64,000 bases of DNA from NCBI RefSeq assembly GCF_001598215.1, contig NZ_BCXJ01000007.1:124001-188000 (forward strand), given 5' to 3'. How positions within the stretch are numbered: the first letter of the stretch is position 1; each line of letters opens with the position of its first letter. Made by a program: the position numbers and the translations under genes. This DNA comes from Shouchella clausii. Lineage in GTDB: Bacteria; Bacillota; Bacilli; Bacillales; Bacillaceae_D. Positions 1 through 7,639 of this stretch are shown here, piece by piece. A model generated the notes under the pieces. That model did no database searches. It was not told where the DNA came from and was given only the letters and a program-made list of their open reading frames with translations.

Positions 1-60
1 GGAGAAATGAGCAAAATTATAAAAAGAAAAGACAGGCGGTTTCGTCAATTTTCGTTGTGA
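1..60 (+). CDS. Possible tail of an upstream gene or 17-residue peptide
   Basis: The frame starting at base 1 is open to the left edge and stops at 58-60. An ATG at 7 with a GGAG two bases before it would give a very basic 17-residue peptide, but that spacing is too short for a good start. It may simply be the end of a gene lying outside the window. The rest of 61-237 shows no gene; it is AT-rich and leads into the Shine-Dalgarno site of the gene at 238. Confidence 0.2.
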   Translation, partial: GEMSKIIKRKDRRFRQFSL

Positions 61-237
61 TTTGCACTCTCTAGACTACTGTCTTTGGGTTTATTAGCTT
101 TCTGCATTTCATGTACGAATCATTTATCAAATAGTCTTCCCTCACCTTGTATAGGACTAAAAGAAAAAAGCGAGCGACCAACCAGATTTATATTTGTAAG
201 AATTATTTTTCTATTCGCATAAAGGAGAGAGACCAAT

Positions 238-924
238 ATGACCAAACAAAGCAAATGGGCTGAAATTGGCAACGATTATATTGAAGATGCAGACGAAGGC
301 TTTCATGTACTTCATATTGATGCCTGGAAAACTAGCGACGACGATGAAGAAGCAACCGTTATAGCAAAGCTTATTGGAATCAACAAAGACGGCGCACCGC
401 ATGTCTATCTATCTTACCAGGACACTGACGCACCGATTGACCCGCTTGCGCAAAAAGCCATCCGAGAAGCTGATGAGAAATTGCGCGATTACCTAAAACA
501 AAAAGCAAAAGAGCAAAAGCGTTTAGTGCAGAAACGAAAACAACCTCGATATCGCTATGAAGTAGGCGGTCTTCTTACTGGTTCTGATCCAATAAGCAGA
601 GCAAGACTTTTTTCAGGCACAGGTATGCCAAAAAGTTATCACGGGTCGATCGCTCTTCGGATTTGCATCCCAGAAGATCTTGATCTAACCAACGATCACC
701 AAAAGGAATATTTCGCAGCCAACGGCGGATATAAGCGGTACTCCACGACAAGCGACACTCGAACACTTGATGAACTGGGATATGATGTCATAGTTCGAGA
801 TGAGACAAAGGGTAAATGGGTTGTCCGTAATGAGTTCAAGGGGAAATGTCTGAATGAGATCGCCATTTATACGATGCAGGGCTGGTGGAAACTGAACAGC
901 AACAAAGCGGATGTTTCATCATGA
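238..924 (+). CDS. Hypothetical protein, 228 aa
   Basis: Not recognised. The start has AAAGGAGAG well placed upstream. The N-terminal third is acidic; residues 80-105 form a highly charged Lys/Glu/Arg helix-like stretch; the C-terminal half is globular in composition, with a Gly/Trp-rich end. No membrane segment or signal peptide is seen. The stop overlaps the next start (ATGA at 921-924), so it is translationally coupled to the small membrane protein that follows and heads a three-gene operon. Confidence 0.7.
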   Translation: MTKQSKWAEIGNDYIEDADEGFHVLHIDAWKTSDDDEEATVIAKLIGINKDGAPHVYLSYQDTDAPIDPLAQKAIREADEKLRDYLKQKAKEQKRLVQKRKQPRYRYEVGGLLTGSDPISRARLFSGTGMPKSYHGSIALRICIPEDLDLTNDHQKEYFAANGGYKRYSTTSDTRTLDELGYDVIVRDETKGKWVVRNEFKGKCLNEIAIYTMQGWWKLNSNKADVSS

Positions 925-1124
925 ATACCAAAAAGAAACAATACTTCAAAAAAGCGATGAGCTACGTATGGTTCATCGCCTTTATTGCGTGGATTTTCAT
1001 GGGTGTCGGCGTTGGTCTCTTCGAATATGATCCAGGCATCATTACCCGGACATCCACTTTCATACTCGCTTCAGCGTATTTCTATCATCTATATGACAAA
1101 AGCAAAACGGAGCAAAGACAATGA
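921..1124 (+). CDS. Small two-helix membrane protein, 67 aa
   Basis: Starts inside the stop of the preceding gene (ATGA overlap) and itself overlaps the next start. A basic N-terminus (MNTKKKQ) is followed by a hydrophobic segment at about residues 13-34 and a second at about 44-58, with a charged C-terminal tail, so it is probably an inner-membrane protein with two helices. Function unknown. An ATG at 885 in the same frame would lie inside the upstream gene and lacks a ribosome site, so 921 is preferred. Confidence 0.65.
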   Translation: MNTKKKQYFKKAMSYVWFIAFIAWIFMGVGVGLFEYDPGIITRTSTFILASAYFYHLYDKSKTEQRQ

Positions 1125-1411
1125 GCCAAACACACGAATTGCCTACACCCACCCATCCAGACATGTTTAAAGACCTATCTTGGGAGTTATCTCACGGCGT
1201 GAGGGTGCGGACACACAAATACGATGAAACCCTGTATGCATTCGAGATCACACAATATAAGCAATGTCTCGGCACTCTCATACCAAACAGCATCGGTGAC
1301 ATGAAGCGCATGAAATATGTACTCGATAATGATTTACCGATTGACGGATTCGAATGCAACGACGGTTTCGGAACGGTCATCCATGTAAAGAAAAAAGGAC
1401 CACCGAACTAA
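1121..1411 (+). CDS. Hypothetical protein, 96 aa
   Basis: Third gene of the coupled set, starting at an ATGA overlap. Not recognised. It is soluble in composition, with a central alternating hydrophobic pattern and a Lys-rich C-terminus. Tight coupling to the membrane protein upstream suggests a shared role, but nothing in the sequence names it. Confidence 0.6.
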   Translation: MSQTHELPTPTHPDMFKDLSWELSHGVRVRTHKYDETLYAFEITQYKQCLGTLIPNSIGDMKRMKYVLDNDLPIDGFECNDGFGTVIHVKKKGPPN

Positions 1412-1469
1412 GTCTCGCACCGTTTAATAAATAAGATATATTGCAGCACGGCAGAAAGGAGAACGTACT

Positions 1470-1781
1470 GTGATTTATAAAAATATCAAAATTAAGAACG
1501 AAACGTATTGGCTTCGTAAGATGACCAAGACGCAAGTACAAAATGTTATTCGAGAGAAAGGCTATTTCCATGGCTTTCTTTGTGGGAAAAACACCCACCC
1601 AGAACAGATTGCTGACGATTGGCATTTTGGGGTCGAAATCAAAATAACCGATCTCGACACTTTTGAACAACGTGTTGAAGACTTCAAGGCAGGTCATACC
1701 ACGCACACCCCCGGACTTATTACGTACACCCCCGGGCTCGGCCAGCATCCGCATTACTACCAGATTATCAAAACGTGCTAA
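1470..1781 (+). CDS. Hypothetical protein, 103 aa (GTG start)
   Basis: GTG start at 1470 with AAAGGAG at 1456-1462. Not recognised. Residues 76-90 contain a short internal duplication of the type T-H-T-P-G-L / T-Y-T-P-G-L, visible in the DNA as the repeated block 'acacccc(c/g)gg'. No membrane segment. It is separated by about 60 bp from the upstream trio. Confidence 0.6.
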   Translation: MIYKNIKIKNETYWLRKMTKTQVQNVIREKGYFHGFLCGKNTHPEQIADDWHFGVEIKITDLDTFEQRVEDFKAGHTTHTPGLITYTPGLGQHPHYYQIIKTC

Positions 1782-1850
1782 ATAGGGCACCCCTCTTTGA
1801 ATGAGGTCTCGTCTTTTTAGTTCTAACACCACGAATAGGAGAGAATCATT

Positions 1851-2069
1851 ATGATGACACAAAAAGCGATGAAGACCAAATCCACTTTAGTCATAAAAAA
1901 CGTAGAAAAAATTACGGATCAAAAGACACGGCGGAAATACAAAAAAATGTTTAAGCAGACTGCTCGTCGCAAACAACGCCTACTCGAAAAGAAAGAAGCG
2001 AAACGCATGGTGAATGAATACGAGGTAGATCGATGGGTGGGTGAAGGAAGTGAACGTACTAGGCGCTAA
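1851..2069 (+). CDS. Very basic small protein, 72 aa
   Basis: Two ATG codons in a row (1851, 1854) follow GGAGAG. More than a third of the residues are Lys or Arg, in long helical runs, which suggests nucleic-acid binding or simply an extended charged helix. No homologue recognised. The strong hairpin at 2094-2120 follows it and can end this transcript as well as the convergent rap-phr transcript. Confidence 0.5.
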   Translation: MMTQKAMKTKSTLVIKNVEKITDQKTRRKYKKMFKQTARRKQRLLEKKEAKRMVNEYEVDRWVGEGSERTRR

Positions 2070-2093
2070 GCGAAGCGAAAAAAACACACACAA

Positions 2094-2120
2094 AACCGAC
2101 AGGGAGTGACCCTGTCGGTT
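2094..2120. terminator. Bidirectional hairpin between a small gene and phr
   Basis: Perfect 11-bp stem (AACCGACAGGG / CCCTGTCGGTT) with a 5-base loop. On the minus strand it is followed by T-rich sequence, so it best serves as the terminator of the rap-phr transcript; on the plus strand there is no T run. Confidence 0.65.
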
Positions 2121-2144
2121 GCAGCCTGACGGTGAAAACTCAAG

Positions 2145-2267
2145 TTAGCCGCCAATTTCCACTTTCTCTTTTGATTCGATTTCTATTGTTTGCGCTTGCG
2201 TATGACTTAAGTTCACAGTAGCAATAAAAGCAAAAGCCAACAAACTTGCAATCAATAGTTTTTTCAT
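2145..2267 (-). CDS. phr: Phr-type pheromone precursor, 40 aa
   Basis: Too short for most gene callers. Its ATG (2267-2265) overlaps the stop of the rap gene, the usual rap-phr arrangement. The N-terminus is a classic signal peptide: MKK, then a hydrophobic core of about 17 residues, then a likely cleavage area near SHTQA-Q. The secreted tail is about 15 residues and ends KVEIGG. In known Rap/Phr pairs a 5-7 residue peptide is cut from this tail, re-imported by Opp and blocks the cognate Rap; the mature peptide here is probably within the last nine residues, but the exact cut cannot be read. Confidence 0.8.
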   Translation of the reverse strand: MKKLLIASLLAFAFIATVNLSHTQAQTIEIESKEKVEIGG

Positions 2268-3361
2268 TCCTGACACGCTCCCATATTTTGATTTGATCGT
2301 GCAGCGTGAGCCACCTTAAAAAACTTCAATGCAGATTCTAAATCCCCTCTTTTTTCCGAATAGTGAGCAGCTTCTTCTGCAACATCGGATACTTCATAAT
2401 ACAACCCTTTGGAGTCTAGGGTCTGCAGTGATTGTTCAACTAGCGCCATATCATCCTCGATATAAAGCGCTCTAGTAAAAAGACAACGAGCTTGATATTC
2501 AATATTCTTATAGTAGGTGGCCCCTGTTTCAGCAATCTTCAAAATGGTTAAACCTTCCTCTTTTTTTCCCTGTCGTAGCAAAACATTACTTAAACTGTAT
2601 TGAGATTTCGCTCCGACTTGATGGTTCGCATGTTCTTTAATCGATAAAGCTTGTTTCAAATGACTTGCTGCTTCTTCATAACGCTCATATCGTTTGTGAT
2701 CAAGAGCAATGGCTCTATGAATTAACCCTCTTACCACAGGATACGGGTCTGACTCACTTAGTGTTTCTTTCAATCTCATTTGGGCCGTTTCAGAATGACC
2801 CAACTCAGAATCAATACCAGCTAAAACAATTTGAGCATTTAAGTAAGATTCTTTATAGTTCAACCTTTTGAAAACACGGTAAGCCTCCTCCATGTAAGAT
2901 GCTGCCACGGGGTACTGGTTTAGACGATAATAAAGCAGTCCGGCATACATAGAAAATTCGGCTTCCTCAGCGTCGTCGTGCAAACAAGCTAAGAACTGCT
3001 CTGCTTTTCGCAGTAACCGAATAGCTGAACGATAGCGCTCATGGATATATTCATTTTGAGCGCTAACAAAGTAATAAAAATATTTCAAGGTATCATCAAT
3101 TGACGGTTCTGCTATTCTACCGATTTCATCTAACTCTTCAGAATCATTTTCTCCTTTTTCGAACTGTTTGACCAAAATATCATGTCGAAAACTAACGAGA
3201 GAGTAGAAGGCAAGAATTTTATCGTTTTTCTCCATTTGTGTCACTAATCCTTTAGCTTCTACCTTCAAAGCAGCGGCTTGGTCTACCTGCTTTGCAATAA
3301 TGCTACTATACCATTCGACGATTTTTGCCCCAGCTGTTTCGGCCTTAACGGTGGTATTCAT
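2264..3361 (-). CDS. rap: Rap-family tetratricopeptide regulator, 365 aa
   Basis: Rap proteins are cytoplasmic TPR proteins that dephosphorylate Spo0F or block response regulators such as ComA; on plasmids they often control transfer or host differentiation. This protein has the family length, the N-terminal helical region with the pattern G-x-x-I-V-E-W-Y-x-x-I, and repeated TPR helix pairs across about residues 90-350 (for example the Y-x-A-A-x-Y-x-E-x-A-Y repeat). The start at 3361 is chosen over 3379 because GAGGGGTG sits at the right distance from it; the longer version would place that site inside the gene. It is followed by its phr with a four-base overlap. Target unknown. Confidence 0.85.
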   Translation of the reverse strand: MNTTVKAETAGAKIVEWYSSIIAKQVDQAAALKVEAKGLVTQMEKNDKILAFYSLVSFRHDILVKQFEKGENDSEELDEIGRIAEPSIDDTLKYFYYFVSAQNEYIHERYRSAIRLLRKAEQFLACLHDDAEEAEFSMYAGLLYYRLNQYPVAASYMEEAYRVFKRLNYKESYLNAQIVLAGIDSELGHSETAQMRLKETLSESDPYPVVRGLIHRAIALDHKRYERYEEAASHLKQALSIKEHANHQVGAKSQYSLSNVLLRQGKKEEGLTILKIAETGATYYKNIEYQARCLFTRALYIEDDMALVEQSLQTLDSKGLYYEVSDVAEEAAHYSEKRGDLESALKFFKVAHAARSNQNMGACQE

Positions 3362-3395
3362 ATTTTCACCCCTCTGCATATACTCGCACAGTTCA

Positions 3396-3478
3396 ATTAT
3401 AAAGGAATATATGGAAAATAGTAGTCAATTACTATATTTCCCAACACTCTTTTTTAGGTTGGAAAACAAGTTGGGAAA
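3396..3478 (-). promoter_or_regulatory. rap promoter with inverted-repeat activator-like site
   Basis: On the minus strand a perfect TATAAT lies at 3401-3396, about 35 bp before the rap start. The best -35 match, TTGACT (3428-3423), is 21 bp away, too far, so the promoter is weak on its own. Directly upstream is a perfect 9-bp inverted repeat, TTTCCCAAC at 3437-3445 and GTTGGGAAA at 3470-3478, with a third near-copy (GTTGGAAA) at 3459-3466. The half-sites are 33 bp apart, about three helical turns. This fits an activator site, in the way ComA boxes serve chromosomal rap genes, but the sequence is not a ComA box. Confidence 0.5.
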
Positions 3479-3484
3479 ATCAAG

Positions 3485-3548
3485 AAAACAGGCGGGCCTC
3501 TGCCTGTTTTAACTTATTTCTATAAAAAAGACAGCCGAGAGGCTCGGC
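3485..3548 (+). terminator. Two hairpins upstream of the NADAR gene
   Basis: The first is a 9-bp stem, AAAACAGGC / GCCTGTTTT (3485-3493 / 3502-3510); the second is GCCGAG-AGG-CTCGGC (3534-3548). No plus-strand gene lies directly upstream, so these may act as a leader attenuator or as insulation between the divergent rap promoter and the plus-strand operon. Confidence 0.45.
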
Positions 3549-3596
3549 GATAAAGTACCTGAAAAATAAAGAACAAAAGGAAAGGCGGTATTTGAC

Positions 3597-4037
3597 ATGC
3601 AAACACAGAAAAAAATCCAACAGTTTAGAGGACAGCATTACTTTCTAAGCAACTTTTACTCCGCGCCTGTAGTTTATAACGGGGTCCGGTATGAAAACAA
3701 CGAAGCAGCCTTTCAGGCGCAAAAACAACCGGGACGAGCCGAAGAATTCTCCTTACTCCCTCCAAACGAAGCGAAAAGACTTGGTCGGCGCGTGAAACTT
3801 CGGTCCGATTGGGAGTCAATTAAGCAAAGCATTATGAGAGGTATTGTGAGGGCGAAATTCAGCCAGAACGAGGATCTACGCGAAAAACTGCTTAAAACGG
3901 GCAATGCGGAGCTAATTGAGGGCAATCATTGGGGTGACACGTACTGGGGTGTCTGCCACGGAACAGGACGAAACGAACTTGGAAAGATTTTGATGCAAGT
4001 TCGAAGCGAACTCACAGAGAACCAAGGGGGGAAATAA
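3597..4037 (+). CDS. NADAR-family N-glycosidase, 146 aa
   Basis: NADAR proteins (YbiA type) cleave N-glycosidic bonds; some remove ADP-ribose from guanine and act as antitoxin partners of DarT-like enzymes, others act on riboflavin intermediates. Family marks seen are F-L-S-N-F-Y near residue 16, the E-A-A-F-Q-A-Q-K segment near 42-49 with the usual glutamate, and the C-terminal E-G-N-H-W-G-D-x-Y-W-G-V block at about 109-120. Length is normal for a single-domain member. AAAGGCGG precedes the ATG. No DarT-like toxin is visible next to it, so its substrate is open. It begins a run of small genes ending at rarA. Confidence 0.85.
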   Translation: MQTQKKIQQFRGQHYFLSNFYSAPVVYNGVRYENNEAAFQAQKQPGRAEEFSLLPPNEAKRLGRRVKLRSDWESIKQSIMRGIVRAKFSQNEDLREKLLKTGNAELIEGNHWGDTYWGVCHGTGRNELGKILMQVRSELTENQGGK

Positions 4038-4040
4038 ACA

Positions 4041-4322
4041 ATGCCAACGCTTACTGGCAATCGTTATGAACAACTAAAAAAATTAATCAACCGCAAAGAG
4101 AAAGAACTCGGTGCATCCCTTGTTCAAACAAGCACGGACACAAATGGGAATGTCCACCTTCTCATGAAAAAACGTGATTCCCCATTCTACATCGTCTGGT
4201 CTACGTTCAATACAGGTGAACACCAGACGACATACAGTGATTTTTACAAAGGTCGATATTACCTGACCTATCAGAGTGGACGACAGGAACTGGCGCGCCG
4301 ATGTCGCGAGAAAAAATCGTAG
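4041..4322 (+). CDS. Hypothetical protein, 93 aa
   Basis: Three bases after the NADAR gene, with AAGGGGGG just before it, so co-transcribed. Not recognised. A Lys-rich helical N-terminus is followed by an aromatic, beta-prone centre (S-P-F-Y-I-V-W) and a basic C-terminus. No membrane segment. Confidence 0.6.
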   Translation: MPTLTGNRYEQLKKLINRKEKELGASLVQTSTDTNGNVHLLMKKRDSPFYIVWSTFNTGEHQTTYSDFYKGRYYLTYQSGRQELARRCREKKS

Positions 4323-4371
4323 TGCTGCACGCTATCCGAAACAAATCATTAATCGAAGGAGCGAATCATCT

Positions 4372-4605
4372 ATGTTTTATAGTGTTCATCTTTACGGTGC
4401 AGATGTTCAATTATTGCACTGGAAAACCGACTCATTTAGCGAAGCAAAAAATGGATTGATCGAGTTAATGGAAGACGTCCAGTATAACGAGGATCAAGAC
4501 GATGTGAAATTATACCAAATGACTTCGAAAGGCATTAAATTCAGCGAGGGAATTGTGGTATTTGATTATCGATACGATTATCTGAATAACGAAAAAAGGG
4601 CGTAA
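4372..4605 (+). CDS. Hypothetical protein, 77 aa
   Basis: The longer open frame from 4276 overlaps the previous gene; the ATG at 4372 has GAAGGAG at a good distance and is preferred. Small acidic protein with no recognised family, patterned as an alternating alpha/beta fold. Part of the same operon-like run. Confidence 0.55.
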   Translation: MFYSVHLYGADVQLLHWKTDSFSEAKNGLIELMEDVQYNEDQDDVKLYQMTSKGIKFSEGIVVFDYRYDYLNNEKRA

Positions 4606-4623
4606 CAAAAAAGGAGCCAGAAA

Positions 4624-4785
4624 ATGCGGAAAGAAAAAACACCAAATTACGTCGAGCCGCCCATCCAATCAAACGAAGAAATTATTGATTTTATGGGTGA
4701 AAAAATGGTCAGACGACCTTGCGTTAAATGCAAAGACATTCATCCAAGGTCCGTAGATATGCACACCAGAAAAAGGAGCCGATAA
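4624..4785 (+). CDS. Small CxxC protein, 53 aa
   Basis: Short gene with AAAGGAG ahead of the ATG. It contains one C-V-K-C pair near residue 34 and a very basic tail (TRKRSR). The next gene's ribosome site lies within its last codons, so the two are coupled. One CxxC pair alone is not enough to call a zinc finger. Confidence 0.45.
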   Translation: MRKEKTPNYVEPPIQSNEEIIDFMGEKMVRRPCVKCKDIHPRSVDMHTRKRSR

Positions 4786-4788
4786 CCC

Positions 4789-5007
4789 ATGACGACAGCC
4801 ATTAAGCGAGGCGTCAACGGCGTCCTGTTCGATTTCAGCGGGATGAAAGAACCTGAAACGTTCATCCGTGACGGCTATCAATTGCTAGCATCATCCACGA
4901 ACGGCCGCAATCATGTGACAGCATACATTGCCAAACGCAAAGGTCTGCGGGTGCATGGACACTATGATTACCAAAAAGCCGAGTACGTCGAAGAATCCAT
5001 CTGTTAG
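4789..5007 (+). CDS. Hypothetical protein, 72 aa
   Basis: Starts three bases after the preceding stop; AAAAAGGAG lies inside that gene. Small globular-looking protein rich in Tyr, His and Arg towards its C-terminus. Family not recognised. Confidence 0.5.
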   Translation: MTTAIKRGVNGVLFDFSGMKEPETFIRDGYQLLASSTNGRNHVTAYIAKRKGLRVHGHYDYQKAEYVEESIC

Positions 5008-5046
5008 CGCTACCCATCTTTTAAAAACAAAGGAGAAATGAAAACC

Positions 5047-5379
5047 ATGACAACCACTATAACAAAGGATCAATTAATTGCAAAACGAGAACAGCTGCGC
5101 GAAAACATCAATGGTATCAATCAGGAAATCCGCCGCATCAAAGACTTGGAAAAGCCGTATGTGGCAGCCATCTCCGCTACTAACGGAGGCGGAGAAGCAC
5201 GGTTCAAGACGGAAAAACTAGCCCGGAAAAAGTTCGAGGAATATGCCAAGAAGGATATCTACCGAGGCGGCGCCAGCCACGGCGCATTTCTCTTTAAATA
5301 CAACGATGACGGCACGAAGACCCTGCTCGATGTCCAACCAATCGGCCAGGACGACTTCTATCCATACCAGTTCGAATAG
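5047..5379 (+). CDS. Hypothetical protein with N-terminal coiled coil, 110 aa
   Basis: Two in-frame ATGs exist (5038, 5047); AAAGGAG is only a few bases from the first and well spaced from the second, so 5047 is used. Residues 5-45 look like one long amphipathic helix; the rest is Gly-rich and then acidic. Function unknown. It is the last small gene before rarA. Confidence 0.55.
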   Translation: MTTTITKDQLIAKREQLRENINGINQEIRRIKDLEKPYVAAISATNGGGEARFKTEKLARKKFEEYAKKDIYRGGASHGAFLFKYNDDGTKTLLDVQPIGQDDFYPYQFE

Positions 5380-5432
5380 GGGACGAATGAACTTGCCGGA
5401 TAATAAAACCAACAGGAAGGAACGTATCATTC

Positions 5433-6716
5433 ATGAGAGAAACCCATCAACCACTCGCGACGCGCATGCGGCCCTCCTCCCTCTCCGAAGTCGTCGGCCA
5501 AGACCACTTGATCGGTGACGGGCAGATCCTCACGCGTATCGTGAAATCCCGGCAGCTCACCTCGATTGTGCTGTACGGACCGCCAGGAATCGGGAAAACG
5601 AGCATCGCACACGCCCTTTCGTGTGACCTCGGGGTCCCATTCGGGTATTTCAATGCAGGTGTCCACTCGAAAAAGGAATTACAGGCAATCGCCAAGGATG
5701 GCGTGCCTGGAAATCCCGTCATTGCGTTGATTGACGAGGTTCACAGACTGGATAGGCCAAAACAAGACTTTTTGTTAATGCAAATCGAGGACGGCTCCCT
5801 GATTATGATAGGCGCGACCACGGAGAACCCGTATATGAGCATCAACCCGGCTCTGCGCTCCAGGAGCCACATCTTCGAACTGAAACCGGTCACGCCTGAA
5901 AAAGTCGCTGAAAGGCTCCGTGTGGCGGTCACAAACACTGAACGAGGGCTTGGGAACGTTCCTGTTGCCATACCGGATGACGTGCTGGTCTACATCGCTG
6001 AACAGACAAACGGCGACATACGCACCGCACTCAACACTTTAGAACTCGCCGTGATGTCCACGGAGCCCAGAAGTGACGGAGTACGGATAATCTCCCGGGA
6101 GATTATCCGTACGTGCCTTCAGCAACGGCAAATCGGTGGCGATAAAGACGGCGATTCGCACTATAATCTATTATCAGCGCTTCAAAAGTCAATACGAGGC
6201 TCTGATGCTGACGCTGCGCTGCACTATCTAGCGCGACTAATCCAGGCAGGCGATCTTATCAGTATCATTCGACGGCTGTTGGTGATCGCTTACGAAGACA
6301 TCAGTCTCGCTAGCCCTGAACTCGGACAAGAAACACTGGCGGCCGTAACAGTCGCCGAACGAGTCGGTTTCCCAGAAGCGCGTATTCCGCTGGCTCAAAT
6401 CACCGTACGGCTCGCACTCAGTCCAAAATCAAACGTGGCTTATAAGGCAATTGATATGGCTACAGAGGCACTTGGATCAGGTCGGGACTTAACAATACCA
6501 GCCCACTTGCAGGACGCCCATTACAAAGGAGCAAAGACTTTGGGGCGTGGCGCCGGATACAAATATCCGCATGACTTTCCGTTCGCAATTGCAGAGCAAC
6601 AGCACCTGCCGAATGAATTCCAGCACGACAATTACCTGCAATTCCAGGACAACCCGAATACCACGTATTTTCAGCAAATCTATCAAAATGTCAATCAGAT
6701 GGTAAAGGGGGTGTAA
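5433..6716 (+). CDS. rarA: RarA/MgsA-type replication-fork AAA+ ATPase, 427 aa
   Basis: RarA (MgsA, WHIP/Wrnip1 family) is an AAA+ ATPase acting at stalled replication forks and interacting with SSB. Seen here: the family N-terminus 'PLATRMRP..L.EVVGQDHL', Walker A GPPGIGKT (residues 49-56), Walker B with DEVH (101-104), sensor GATTENP (about 126-132), and the C-terminal tetramerisation region with 'VAYEDI.LA.PE'. Length matches chromosomal RarA of Bacillus. A plasmid copy may serve plasmid replication or tolerate host damage. An unusual 32-bp perfect palindrome lies within the coding sequence at 6081-6112. Confidence 0.95.
   Translation: MRETHQPLATRMRPSSLSEVVGQDHLIGDGQILTRIVKSRQLTSIVLYGPPGIGKTSIAHALSCDLGVPFGYFNAGVHSKKELQAIAKDGVPGNPVIALIDEVHRLDRPKQDFLLMQIEDGSLIMIGATTENPYMSINPALRSRSHIFELKPVTPEKVAERLRVAVTNTERGLGNVPVAIPDDVLVYIAEQTNGDIRTALNTLELAVMSTEPRSDGVRIISREIIRTCLQQRQIGGDKDGDSHYNLLSALQKSIRGSDADAALHYLARLIQAGDLISIIRRLLVIAYEDISLASPELGQETLAAVTVAERVGFPEARIPLAQITVRLALSPKSNVAYKAIDMATEALGSGRDLTIPAHLQDAHYKGAKTLGRGAGYKYPHDFPFAIAEQQHLPNEFQHDNYLQFQDNPNTTYFQQIYQNVNQMVKGV
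6081..6112. repeat. 32-bp perfect palindrome inside rarA
   Basis: GTACGGATAATCTCCC followed directly by its exact reverse complement, with no spacer. It codes for residues 217-226 of RarA (V-R-I-I-S-R-E-I-I-R), a palindromic reading at protein level too. Not a terminator: no T run and mid-gene. Confidence 0.9.
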
Positions 6717-6796
6717 TGGCCGATGGGCCCCACCAGCAGAAAGAATTACAACATCACTTCAAAAACAAAACGAGTTTCTCACATAAAACCGTATGA
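6716..6796 (+). CDS. Possible short coupled ORF, 26 aa
   Basis: The ATG overlaps the rarA stop (TAATG) and has AAAGGGGGTG at proper distance, better placed than for the overlapping 139-residue frame at 6723. It stops after 26 codons. It may be a leader, or the original 5' end of the 139-residue gene now out of frame. Confidence 0.25.
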   Translation: MADGPHQQKELQHHFKNKTSFSHKTV

Positions 6797-7142
6797 AGTT
6801 AGCATCAATTTGGAGGTCAAGAATGTAAAAACACTCAACGTGTTGAAAAGTACAGCGGAATTACCTGAACACGAACGGTTTGCGCTTGTTTACTGGGAGG
6901 TTAAGGCTCCAATTTTACCCATTACGCAGTATAACTTCAAGGTGGAAAAATTAAGTCAAACCGTTTTGCATCCTGGTAAATGGTGTACTGGACATGCCGA
7001 GATTCTTTATCTGTTGGAGAACGAAATTAAGATTAATGCCATTAATGAAAAGCAAGCAAAGAGAATAGAAGCAGGTGTAAAATACACCCTTGAAGATTTT
7101 TTAAAGAAGATTGAGAAAAAACATGATTGCTCAATAACCTAG
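6723..7142 (+). CDS. Hypothetical protein, up to 139 aa
   Basis: Not recognised. The most upstream ATG (6723) is used, but the ribosome site before it fits the overlapping 6716 ORF better, so the true N-terminus may be shorter or a frameshift may have occurred near 6716-6790. Residues 40-100 look globular and beta-rich; the C-terminal 35 residues are Lys-rich and helical. Bases 7143-7295 after it hold no gene. Confidence 0.45.
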   Translation: MGPTSRKNYNITSKTKRVSHIKPYEVSINLEVKNVKTLNVLKSTAELPEHERFALVYWEVKAPILPITQYNFKVEKLSQTVLHPGKWCTGHAEILYLLENEIKINAINEKQAKRIEAGVKYTLEDFLKKIEKKHDCSIT

Positions 7143-7295
7143 TTATATAAGTATATAAATCAAAAGAGCGACCCACTCTATGTTTGGATTGAACAAAAAA
7201 TAGAACAGCAGAAAGATTACGTGTTTACTGACACACCATAAAAAGAGAACACCAATAAAACATAAGAGGCGAGATTCAGTAAGGGAGGTAAAAAG

Positions 7296-7607
7296 ATGAA
7301 GTATTATGAATTCAACGATCACGACTACTATGCATTAATTGCAGTCGACGAAAACCAAGTCATCACCCAAAACCAAACGATCGATGAAGCGTGTTCGCAT
7401 GCGGCTGTAAAATTCTATGTGCAATCTGTCGCCTGCGAGTCAGTTGAAGAGGTGTGGAGAGAAGGAAAACCGAGAGAAATTACGAAAGAAAATGCCCTGA
7501 AACAATACGTGGGCATGACGGGCTCCACACTGCAGCAGGCTGAAGAATATTTCAGCAAAGACGTCGAGCATGGTGACGCACTTTTAATCGACGGGTTGTT
7601 AGTGTAA
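7296..7607 (+). CDS. Hypothetical plasmid protein, 103 aa
   Basis: Strong AAGGGAGG precedes the ATG. Acidic soluble protein beginning M-K-Y-Y-E-F-N-D-H-D-Y-Y-A-L-I. Proteins with this kind of start occur on Gram-positive plasmids but no function is known to me. It is the last protein gene before the 1-kb non-coding island and may be independent of it. Confidence 0.6.
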   Translation: MKYYEFNDHDYYALIAVDENQVITQNQTIDEACSHAAVKFYVQSVACESVEEVWREGKPREITKENALKQYVGMTGSTLQQAEEYFSKDVEHGDALLIDGLLV

Positions 7608-7639
7608 AAAAATCATCGGGAAAATTCGCAGATAGTGAT

